DNA of 64,000 bases from an uncultured Clostridia bacterium. GTDB lineage: Bacteria; Bacillota; Clostridia; Christensenellales; UBA1242. A model generated the notes under the pieces. The model saw nothing but the letters and a program-made list of their open reading frames with translations. It did no database searches and was not told the DNA's origin. Shown here in pieces: positions 8,559-16,304 of this stretch (within the stretch, counting starts at the first letter, position 1; every line of letters starts with the position of its first letter). The DNA lies in the NCBI GenBank assembly GCA_934777435.1, contig CAKVNK010000001.1, forward strand, positions 186,001 to 250,000. Direction: 5' to 3'. Both the position numbers and the translations under genes were made by a program.

Positions 8559-9422
8559 TTACATTAAAATTTTGTTAACAAAGTTTTCAGCGTCAAACAC
8601 TGATAAATCGTCCACGCCTTCGCCAAAGCCAGTGAAAAGAATAGGCACTTGAAGGTCGTTTATAATTGGATACACCACGCCACCTTTTGCTGTGCCGTCA
8701 AGTTTGGTAAGCACAATGCCATCAATATTCACACTATCTTTAAACGCTTTTACTTGTGCAATAGAATTTTGACCGATAGACGCATCAAGCACAATCAAAT
8801 TGAGTTTGTTTGCTTCTGGATATTCACGGTTGACAATGGTGTTGATTTTTTCAAGTTCCTTCATAAGGTTGGTTTTTGTGTGAAGTCTGCCAGCTGTGTC
8901 AACAATAAGCACATCAATGTTTTTTGCCTTCATACTTGCAATAGCATCAAACACAACCGAAGCACTATCTGCACCTTCGCCTTGTTTTACTATTTTGGTT
9001 TTAAGCCTTTCTGCCCACATATTAAGTTGCTCGGTTGCCGCTGCACGGAAAGTATCGCCTGCGGCAAGCAAAACAGACTTCTTTTGTGATTGAAAATACT
9101 TTGTCATTTTAGCGATTGTGGTTGTTTTTCCAACACCATTAACGCCAACAACTGTAATAATTAAAGGATATTTGAAATCCACTTTTTCAGCATTAAGTTT
9201 TTCAATTAAAATATTTTTCAATTCCTTTTCTGCACGTTCAGTATCTTTTATCAATTTCTTTTTGCAAGTGTCACGCAATTCGTCCATAATATCCATTGCT
9301 GTTTCAACGCCCATATCACTTGACACTAAAATTGATTCTAATTCGTCATAAAAATCTTCGTCCAATTCTGTACGTTTAAAAGCATATTTAAGTTTTTCAA
9401 AAAATTTTTTAAAAATACCCAT
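8559..9422 (-). CDS. ftsY: SRP receptor FtsY
   Basis: FtsY is the SRP receptor GTPase that delivers ribosome-nascent chain complexes to the translocon. With the start at the ATG at 9422 (AAGGAA upstream) it has 287 residues, essentially only the NG domain: helix MGIFKKFFEKLKYAFKRTEL, P-loop GVNGVGKTTT (about 99-108), DTAGR and TKLDGTAKGG. The acidic A domain of E. coli FtsY is absent, as in many Firmicutes. An upstream in-frame extension to 9536 crosses a strong hairpin and lacks a ribosome-binding site. A 133-nt spacer with two hairpins separates it from smc. Confidence 0.96.
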   Translation of the reverse strand: MGIFKKFFEKLKYAFKRTELDEDFYDELESILVSSDMGVETAMDIMDELRDTCKKKLIKDTERAEKELKNILIEKLNAEKVDFKYPLIITVVGVNGVGKTTTIAKMTKYFQSQKKSVLLAAGDTFRAAATEQLNMWAERLKTKIVKQGEGADSASVVFDAIASMKAKNIDVLIVDTAGRLHTKTNLMKELEKINTIVNREYPEANKLNLIVLDASIGQNSIAQVKAFKDSVNIDGIVLTKLDGTAKGGVVYPIINDLQVPILFTGFGEGVDDLSVFDAENFVNKILM

Positions 9423-9483
9423 TGTTGTTCCTTTTAATTGAGCCCATGTGCTGATTTGTGTTTTTATTATTTTTGCTTTTATA

Positions 9484-9519
9484 TAATCTTTTAACCATAT
9501 TTTGTGGTTTTTAAGATTA
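9484..9519 (-). other. Second hairpin in the smc-ftsY spacer
   Basis: Inverted repeat TAATCTT/AAGATTA (9484-9490 with 9513-9519) with an inner AACC/GGTT pair and a short central loop. It lies 61 nt before the ftsY start and has no U-tract. Candidate RNA-processing or translation-control structure. Confidence 0.5.
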
Positions 9520-9523
9520 CAGC

Positions 9524-9565
9524 AAAAGGCATACACAGCCCTATATGCTGTGTATTTAGCCTTTT
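9524..9565 (-). terminator. Hairpin over the smc stop codon (attenuator/terminator-like)
   Basis: A long stem of 9 bp (531-539 with 547-555) and 7 bp (524-530 with 559-565), numbers after 9000, with the TAA stop of smc in the bulge between the two helices. The minus-strand 3-prime side ends GCCTTTTGC, so the U-tract is short. It may act as a partial terminator or a 3-prime stabiliser between smc and ftsY. Confidence 0.6.
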
Positions 9566-12500
9566 ATTTCATCTTTATCTTGTGCTTGGTCTGCTGTAAG
9601 CTTAACAGCATCACTAAGTTTAACTGACACTATTTTACTTACGCCTTTTTCTTCCATTGTAACACCATACAAAGTGTCAACAACTTCCATTGTTGGCTTA
9701 CGGTGAGTGATAACAATGAATTGTGTTTCATCACTGAAACGTTTTAAATATTGTGCGTAACGTTCAATGTTTGCATCGTCCAACGCTGCTTCAATTTCGT
9801 CCAAGAAACAGAAAGGCATTGGTTTAAGTTTTAAGATTGCAAACAAGATTGCAATAGCGGTCATTGTTTTTTCACCACCACTTAACAATGTTATGTTGCT
9901 TAACATTTTGCCCGGTGGTTGAGCAATAATTTCAATACCTGCGGTGAGTGGGTCTTCGCTTGGCAAAATTTCAAGCCTTGCATTACCGCCACCAAACAAT
10001 TCTTTAAACACTTTTGTAAAGTTTGCTTGAATTTGCTGGAATTCTGTGTTGAATTTATCAAGCATTTCTTTTGATAAGTCTTTAATAATGTTAACAGCAT
10101 CTTCTTCTGCTTTTTTAAGGTCTTCAACTTGGGCAGACATTTCTTCATATCTTGCCCCTTCTGACTTATACTCTTCAATAGCATTGATGTTAACATAGCC
10201 CAAAGCATTGATTTGATTTTTGATTTTGTTAATTTGAATTAATGTATCTTTCAAGTCAAAATCTTCGTCAATTTGTTTAAGTGATTGACAATCGTTATAT
10301 GTAAGTTCGTATTCTTCATAAATGCGTTCTTGCATATTTTCAATATCAATATCCACCTTTTGAAGCCTTGTTTCTTCTTGATAGATTTTGTTGTTCAATT
10401 TGGCAATATCAGCGGTTAAAACTGTCTTTTTATCGTCCAAGTCTTTCAACTCACGCATTAATGTTTGTTTAAATTCGTCAAACTGACCAATCTTTGCGTT
10501 TAAATCTTCAATCTCTTGTTTTAATGTTTCTATTTCATTATTTTCGTTCTTTGACCTATTAAGGTTGATTGCTTCATCATAAACACGCATTTGACTTAAC
10601 AATTCGTTATTCAAACGCTCTATTGTTTGTTTGGTTGTAACAATATCAGTTGAATACTGTTCAATATCTTTTTCAAGTGATTTGATTTTTTCTTCAGTTG
10701 ATGCAATTTTAATGCGTGAAGCGGTTAATGCTTCTTGATATTCGTCCCTACGTGATTTAAGTTCTTCATACGCATTTTTATTGTTAGCATTGAACTCACC
10801 AACTTTTGCTTGAGTTTGTGTATAATCAAGTTCAACTTGGTCAATAGAATTGATTTGTGTGTTAAGTTCATTAACAATGTTTGTTGCAACTTTAATTTGG
10901 CTTTGATATGTGAAAATATCTTCGTTAAGTTGTTCTAATTTAGCCTTGTTATTTTCAAGCCCTGCGTTTTTGCTGTAATATTCACTGTTAATTATTTGCA
11001 TTTCAGCATTTTCAGTTGAAAGCAAGGTTTTAAGTTTTTCAAGTTTTTCATTAACAGATAAATATTCCTTTTCAAGCCCACGGAGTTCAGCAGTTTTGTT
11101 TGCAATGTTTTGTTCCAAGGCTTTGATTTCACTTTCTTTGCTTAAAAGTGAACTATCGTTGCTCTTTTTGCTACCGCCCGACATACTACCTTGTGGAGAT
11201 AATAAATCGCCTTCAAGGGTTACAATACGGAAAGCATAGCCAGAACGTTTTGCAAGGAATACTGCATTATCCAAATTATCGCACACAACAGTTGAGCCAA
11301 GCAAACTATCAATAACACTACGGTAAACCGGTTCGCATTTAACAATTTCACTTGCAACGCCAAGGCAACCAGTGGTGTTAAGATATTGCCTATCTTGCCC
11401 AGACAGTGAACGTGGCTTAACTGCACTTATTGGCAAGAAAGTTGCACGGCCAAGATGTGCTTGTTTTAAATATGCAATAAGGGTTTTTGCATCGTTTTCG
11501 TCTTTTGTAACAATGTTTTGTATGCTACCGCCCAAAGCAATTTCAATGGCAGTTGAAAATTTTGGTTCAACTGAAATAATGTTGCCAACAACACCTTTGA
11601 TTGCTGAATTTAAGGCTGAATTTGTTTTGCTATCTTGCATCAAACGTTTAACTGCAAATTGGTAGCCTTCAAAATCGGCTTGCAAATTTGCAAGAATATT
11701 TTTGCGGTTGGTATCGTTAGAAATGCCAGTTTTGATTGCGTATATTGACTCTGACAAACTTTCCATTTGTTCAGATAAACTATCAATTTGTTTGCTGATT
11801 TGTGCGTTTGAAGCATCTTTGCTTTGCTTGGTTTTGTTAAGACGTTCAACTTCAGCTGACAAAAGTTTAACTTGTTCTACCAAATTTGCTTGTTCTGTTT
11901 GAAGTGAAGTTAATTTTTCAGTGTCAGTTTTAACATTTTCAAGCATAGTGTCACGTTTGGCAATGTATGCTGAAAGGTTTGCCTTAATATCAGTGAGTTT
12001 TGCAAGGTTATCAATCAAACTGCGTTGGTTTTCTTCCTTCTCTGTTTCGTTTTTAGTAAGGTCGTCAATCAAGGTTAAGTGCTTTTGGCTTAAATCCTGT
12101 GCTTCGTGGTGCAATTTGTTAAGGTTTTGCTTTTCTTCATTACAAAGTGCAGTTGCATTGTTAACAAATGCTGATTTTTGGTTGATGTCCATATTTAATG
12201 CGTCAATTTGGCTGGTTAAACGGTCAATTTGTTCTTTTAAATAACGTGTTTGTTCGTTAAGTAAACGAGTGTCACCTTGCTTTTTTTCCAAACTGATGTT
12301 TGCAGAAAGCAACTTGTCATGAATTTCAGCAGAACGTTTATCTAATTGGTCAATTTCGTTCAATGATTTATCATATTTTGCTTGTTCAGTTTCCAAACTG
12401 TTGGTCAAAATATTCAAATTATCATTATACCCTTGCAATTTAACGCTGATTTCATTTTTTGTTTGGGCTGCATGGTCAAATTGATAAACATATGCGTTGA

Positions 12501-13182
12501 TTTCTTTTTGTTTAAGTTGATCACGATACTCCAAATATTTTTTAGCATCTTCACTTTGGCGTTTAAGTGGCCCAAGCCTACGCTCAACTTCTGTGATAAT
12601 ATCCCCTGCACGGCTTAAATTATCACGCACACGCACAAGGCGGTTTTCAGTTTCTGTTTTTCTGGCTTTGTATTTTGCAATACCTGCGGCCTCTTCAAAA
12701 ATGGCACGTCTATCTTCTGGTTTTGATTGGATAATTTCGTCCACTCTACCTTGACCGATAATTGAATAGCCATCTTTACCAATACCGCTATCGTAAAGCA
12801 AGTCACGAATATCTTTAAGCCTACATGGCTTTTTGTTAATCATATAATCACTTTCGCCACTGCGATATAATTTACGTGTTAAAGTAACTTCATCTAAATC
12901 AATATTAAACCATTTTTGTGTGTTATCAAAAACAAGTGAAACTTCACAATAACTGAGTTTTTTTCTCTTTTCAGTGCCGGCAAAAATAACGTCTTGCATG
13001 CTTTTACCACGCAAGGCCTTGCTAGATTGTTCACCAAGCACCCAACGGATTGCATCGCTGACATTTGATTTACCACAGCCATTTGGACCAACAATAGCAG
13101 TTATGCCACCGTCAAAACTGATTTTAGTTGCATCGGCAAATGATTTAAAGCCAGCAATTTCTATTTCTTTAAAATTTATCAT
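9556..13182 (-). CDS. smc: Chromosome segregation protein SMC
   Basis: SMC forms the condensin core that loads at parS and folds the chromosome. The 1208-residue protein has the N-terminal ATPase half with INFKEIEIAGFKSFAD and Walker A GPNGCGKSN, a first coiled coil, a hinge around residues 510-680, a second coiled coil, and the C-terminal half with signature LLSGGEKTMTAIAILFAI and Walker B FCFLDEIEAALDD. The start is the ATG at 13182, supported by GGGG 5-8 nt upstream. It is the first gene of the smc-ftsY-ylxM-ffh group and has its own promoter. rnc, often just upstream, is elsewhere. Confidence 0.98.
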   Translation of the reverse strand: MINFKEIEIAGFKSFADATKISFDGGITAIVGPNGCGKSNVSDAIRWVLGEQSSKALRGKSMQDVIFAGTEKRKKLSYCEVSLVFDNTQKWFNIDLDEVTLTRKLYRSGESDYMINKKPCRLKDIRDLLYDSGIGKDGYSIIGQGRVDEIIQSKPEDRRAIFEEAAGIAKYKARKTETENRLVRVRDNLSRAGDIITEVERRLGPLKRQSEDAKKYLEYRDQLKQKEINAYVYQFDHAAQTKNEISVKLQGYNDNLNILTNSLETEQAKYDKSLNEIDQLDKRSAEIHDKLLSANISLEKKQGDTRLLNEQTRYLKEQIDRLTSQIDALNMDINQKSAFVNNATALCNEEKQNLNKLHHEAQDLSQKHLTLIDDLTKNETEKEENQRSLIDNLAKLTDIKANLSAYIAKRDTMLENVKTDTEKLTSLQTEQANLVEQVKLLSAEVERLNKTKQSKDASNAQISKQIDSLSEQMESLSESIYAIKTGISNDTNRKNILANLQADFEGYQFAVKRLMQDSKTNSALNSAIKGVVGNIISVEPKFSTAIEIALGGSIQNIVTKDENDAKTLIAYLKQAHLGRATFLPISAVKPRSLSGQDRQYLNTTGCLGVASEIVKCEPVYRSVIDSLLGSTVVCDNLDNAVFLAKRSGYAFRIVTLEGDLLSPQGSMSGGSKKSNDSSLLSKESEIKALEQNIANKTAELRGLEKEYLSVNEKLEKLKTLLSTENAEMQIINSEYYSKNAGLENNKAKLEQLNEDIFTYQSQIKVATNIVNELNTQINSIDQVELDYTQTQAKVGEFNANNKNAYEELKSRRDEYQEALTASRIKIASTEEKIKSLEKDIEQYSTDIVTTKQTIERLNNELLSQMRVYDEAINLNRSKNENNEIETLKQEIEDLNAKIGQFDEFKQTLMRELKDLDDKKTVLTADIAKLNNKIYQEETRLQKVDIDIENMQERIYEEYELTYNDCQSLKQIDEDFDLKDTLIQINKIKNQINALGYVNINAIEEYKSEGARYEEMSAQVEDLKKAEEDAVNIIKDLSKEMLDKFNTEFQQIQANFTKVFKELFGGGNARLEILPSEDPLTAGIEIIAQPPGKMLSNITLLSGGEKTMTAIAILFAILKLKPMPFCFLDEIEAALDDANIERYAQYLKRFSDETQFIVITHRKPTMEVVDTLYGVTMEEKGVSKIVSVKLSDAVKLTADQAQDKDEIKG

Positions 13183-13252
13183 ATTTCCCCATTTGTAAGT
13201 TAAAACCAATCAAAATTTGATTTTTGGTTTTTTTCAATTTCAAAGTGTAAAC

Positions 13253-13281
13253 ATTATAACAAAAAAACACACCAAATTCAA
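13253..13281 (-). promoter_or_regulatory. Promoter of smc
   Basis: Minus strand TTGAAT (13276-13281), 17-nt spacer, TATAAT (13253-13258), about 70 nt before the smc start. It lies inside the hairpin that terminates the gene upstream. Confidence 0.6.
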
Positions 13282-13301
13282 AACAAAATAGGTGTGTTTT
13301 T
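13263..13301 (-). terminator. Terminator of the 13.4-kb small gene
   Basis: An 11-bp stem AAAAACACACC/GGTGTGTTTTT (263-273 with 291-301 after 13000) with a 17-nt loop and U-tracts in both directions. It lies downstream of the gene at 13415 and overlaps the smc promoter. Confidence 0.75.
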
Positions 13302-13414
13302 AAATATTTAAAACTTATAAAATGCTTTATTATGCTTACAAACAAGCAATATTAAGCAAGATTTAAACTATTTTAGGGTCAAATTTAAACCAATTAAACC
13401 AAACAAAAGCAAAA

Positions 13415-13756
13415 CTAAATTGTATAGTCTGTTCTATGTCTGCCTTTGTTTAAATAATCTAAATATTCTGCCCCAAAGTTTTCGCTTAATTCATCTCTCC
13501 AAAGATCAGTTAAACCTTTAACGTCAATTTTAACCTTTTTTGAAACTCTATCAGTCACTTTTGCACCTTTATCACTGAATTCAATTTCAGCCAAGTACAA
13601 ACCGTCAACACTTAAAATGTCAACTATAAATGTGTCTGAACGTTGCAAATGGTAATATTCAGTGCTACATCTAGGATTAATGTAAAGTGGAATTTTTCTG
13701 ATAATTGCCAACTTTGTTTCTGGCGGAACAATAGAAGTAAAACTTGTGCGATTCAT
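13415..13756 (-). CDS. Hypothetical protein, unknown
   Basis: A 113-residue soluble protein I do not recognise. It has alternating beta-like segments (KLAIIRKIPLYINP, SDTFIVDILSVDGLYLAEIE) and a helical C-terminus, with no membrane helix and no cysteine cluster. The mid part IPLYINPRC...FIVDILSVDGLYLAEIEFSD faintly recalls CYTH-type proteins, but key residues cannot be confirmed. The start is the ATG at 13756 with AGAGGTG 6 nt upstream. It has a good promoter of its own and a strong terminator, so it is a monocistronic unit between ligA and smc. Confidence 0.65.
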   Translation of the reverse strand: MNRTSFTSIVPPETKLAIIRKIPLYINPRCSTEYYHLQRSDTFIVDILSVDGLYLAEIEFSDKGAKVTDRVSKKVKIDVKGLTDLWRDELSENFGAEYLDYLNKGRHRTDYTI

Positions 13757-13779
13757 ATAATACACCTCTCAATACGGTT

Positions 13780-13808
13780 ATTATCACACAAAACCGGTTA
13801 CTTGTCAA
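13780..13808 (-). promoter_or_regulatory. Promoter of the 13.4-kb hypothetical gene
   Basis: Minus strand TTGACA (13803-13808), 17-nt spacer, GATAAT (13780-13785); predicted start near 13773, 17 nt before the ATG, with the AGAGGTG Shine-Dalgarno site inside this short leader. Confidence 0.7.
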
Positions 13809-13956
13809 TAGGCAAAACAAAATCTTACAGCCAATTTTGCAATATTTTTTTGCTTAAATCGGTGAATATATAATCGTCAACGCACAAGCCAATAGCAATG
13901 CAGTTTTTTAACATTTTGGGCTGTGTTATATTCAACAATCAAACCAAAATATGGTG

Positions 13957-15915
13957 TTATTTTAACATTTCAAGCAACTCTTCTTCCAACACAATGCGTA
14001 TGCCAAGTTGTTGTGCTTTTGTTAACTTACTGCCTGCATCACTGCCAACAATAACCATATCTGTGTTTTTGCTTACACTGCTGGTTACATTTGCACCCAT
14101 ATTTTGCAATATTTTTGTTAAATCTGGGCGAGTATAATTATTTAATGTGCCAGTTAAAACAACAGTTTTACCTGCAAAATTTGCGTTTGTTTCAGTTATT
14201 TGTGGTTGACTTATTTTTACACCTGCATCAAACAATTTGTTAATGTTTTCAATATTATCAGCGTCAGCAAAATATTCAACTATACTTGTGGCAACTATTG
14301 CTCCAATATCATCAATTAAAATAAGGTCGTCAACACTTGTGGCTTGCAAAGATGCCATATCAGGGTAAATTTTGCTTAATGTATAAGCGGTTTTTTTGCC
14401 AATATTCATAATGCCCAATGCAAATATAAAGTTAGACCACTCTATATTTTTGCTTTTGTTTATGCTTTCAATCAAGTTGGTTATCTTCTTATCTTTAAAA
14501 CCTTCCAAACCAACCAACATATCAGCAGTCAAATTGAACAATTCATATGGATAAGCAATTTTAAATTTTTCAAAAAGCAATTTGAGTGTTTTTTCACTTA
14601 ACCCTTCAATGTTAAATGCGTCACGTGAAACAAAATGAGTTAATCTATCTATAATCTGGTCAAAACAGCCTTTATGATTAACGCAGAATAAATTTGCACC
14701 AATGGTTTTAAGTGGCTGACCACAACTTGGACAAATTGAAGGTGCTACAATCTCTTGTGCATTGTCGGCTCTTTCTGCCAACCCCATAACTTCTGGTATA
14801 ACTTCATTGCTACGGCGTACGAAAATACGGCTGTTGATACTTATGTTTTTACGTTCAATATCTTGTGTATTGTTCAACGTTGCCCTACTAACTGTTGCAC
14901 CTGAAAGTTCAACTGGGTCAAGCACTGCAATAGGTGTTATTTTACCAGTTCTGCCAACTTGCCAAATAACATCACGCAAAACTGTTGATTGTTCAATAGG
15001 TTTAAATTTAAACGCCATTGCCCATTTAGGGAATTTTTCAGTGTAGCCAATTTCTTCACGTTTTGTGCAATCGTTAACCTTGATTACCATACCGTCTATC
15101 ATAACATCTAAATTTTCTTTAACTTTGTCAATATGGTTAATTTCAGTTTTTGCTTGCTCGATTGAAGAAAGAATTTTAAAATAATCGCCAGTTTTAAAGC
15201 CTTGTTCAACAATAAAGTTGTGCATTTCAGTTTGAGTGGTAAATTGCTCGCCGTCAACTGCCAACACGTCATAACAGAAAAAGTCCAGCATACGCTTTGC
15301 AGTTTCTTTTGGGTCTAAATTACGCACTGCCCCTGCCACACCATTACGTGGGTTTTTAAGTGGAATTTCAGCGGTTTTGTTATATTCTTCAAAGGCAGAA
15401 TTTGTCATCATACACTCGCCTTGCACGGTTAAGGTTGATTTGCAAGGTATTGTCATAGGCACACTGCGGATAGTTTTAACTTGTGCGGTTACATCTTCAC
15501 CAATTTTACCATTGCCACGTGTGGTTGCTGATTTATAATGACCGTTTTGATATTTAATAACAACCTTCAATCCGTCATATTTATATTCAAGCGAAAAGGT
15601 TAAATTTGGATTGTTTGTTGCCTTACGCATATCATTTTGCCACTTATCTAAATCTGCAAAATCTTTAACTTTATTAAGGCTGTAAAGTGGAATTTCATGT
15701 TTACGTTTTTTAAAGCCCGGCAAAACATAATCACCAACACGTTTTGTTGGTGTATTCGGCAAAGAATAGCCAAGTTCTTTTTCTAAATCAACAAGTTCAT
15801 AATAAAGTTTGTCATATTCTGCATCTGAAATGGTTGGATTATCAAACACATAATAGTTTTTGTTGTGTTTGTTAACTTCTGCTGTTAAATATGCTAATCT
15901 TTCTTGTTTTGTCAT
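13957..15915 (-). CDS. ligA: NAD-dependent DNA ligase LigA
   Basis: LigA seals nicks during replication and repair using NAD+. Order of domains in 652 residues: Ia with YYVFDNPTISDAEYDKLY, adenylation domain with the catalytic lysine motif EYKYDGLKV (about 97-105), OB fold, four-cysteine zinc finger (CPSCGQPL... FCVNHKGC), helix-hairpin-helix repeats, and a C-terminal BRCT domain (FAGKTVVLTGTLNNYTRPDL). The start is the ATG at 15915 with AAGGAT upstream. It follows pcrA on the same strand, the usual pcrA-ligA pairing of Firmicutes. Confidence 0.98.
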   Translation of the reverse strand: MTKQERLAYLTAEVNKHNKNYYVFDNPTISDAEYDKLYYELVDLEKELGYSLPNTPTKRVGDYVLPGFKKRKHEIPLYSLNKVKDFADLDKWQNDMRKATNNPNLTFSLEYKYDGLKVVIKYQNGHYKSATTRGNGKIGEDVTAQVKTIRSVPMTIPCKSTLTVQGECMMTNSAFEEYNKTAEIPLKNPRNGVAGAVRNLDPKETAKRMLDFFCYDVLAVDGEQFTTQTEMHNFIVEQGFKTGDYFKILSSIEQAKTEINHIDKVKENLDVMIDGMVIKVNDCTKREEIGYTEKFPKWAMAFKFKPIEQSTVLRDVIWQVGRTGKITPIAVLDPVELSGATVSRATLNNTQDIERKNISINSRIFVRRSNEVIPEVMGLAERADNAQEIVAPSICPSCGQPLKTIGANLFCVNHKGCFDQIIDRLTHFVSRDAFNIEGLSEKTLKLLFEKFKIAYPYELFNLTADMLVGLEGFKDKKITNLIESINKSKNIEWSNFIFALGIMNIGKKTAYTLSKIYPDMASLQATSVDDLILIDDIGAIVATSIVEYFADADNIENINKLFDAGVKISQPQITETNANFAGKTVVLTGTLNNYTRPDLTKILQNMGANVTSSVSKNTDMVIVGSDAGSKLTKAQQLGIRIVLEEELLEMLK

Positions 15916-16055
15916 ATTTATCCTTTTGGTTTTTAAGTTTGTGTAATAACAATTCTTCTGTTCTATCACCGTTTTTATGGTTTTTAGGTGACACTTTTTA
16001 GGGTTTATTAAAGTTTTTTTATGTACAAATTAAAGTTGCATTTAATGTATTCAAA

Positions 16056-16304
16056 TTAATCAACAAATTCAATAGGTGCATATTCCAAAGAAAGCATTTT
16101 TTCGCCAACCAAATCAAATTTGATTTTAACGCAGTGATTGCTACTGTTTGGGGTGATTTCTGTTATTGTGCCATCACCAAATTTTGGGTGTTTAACTTTT
16201 GCACCAATTTTAATTTTTGAAAAATCAACAGTTTTCTTTTCAACTGTATCTTTGCCAAATGTGTAGTTAAATATTTTGTTTGTCCCTGTTTGTAAGTTAT
16301 TCAT
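16056..16304 (-). other. Possible internal translation unit: PcrA C-terminal domain
   Basis: Inside pcrA, codon 698 is an ATG (16302-16304) preceded by AAGGAG (16310-16315) with a 5-nt spacer, the best Shine-Dalgarno geometry in the gene. Translation from here would give an 82-residue protein starting MNNLQTGTNK and consisting of the Tudor-like RNA-polymerase-binding domain. It begins right after the low-complexity linker. This is an inference; the purine-rich codons KQGDNM could mimic a binding site by chance. Confidence 0.35.

Noticed and set aside
9423..9536. N-terminal extension of ftsY by 38 codons
   Set aside because: It would cover two strong hairpins, lacks a ribosome-binding site, and does not resemble the acidic A domain; the ATG at 9422 has AAGGAA upstream and matches family N-termini.
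13825..13914. 29-codon minus-strand frame (starting MLKNCIAIGLCV) between ligA and the 13.4-kb gene
   Set aside because: No Shine-Dalgarno sequence and no recognisable family; could be a remnant, but support is too weak to call a gene or pseudogene.
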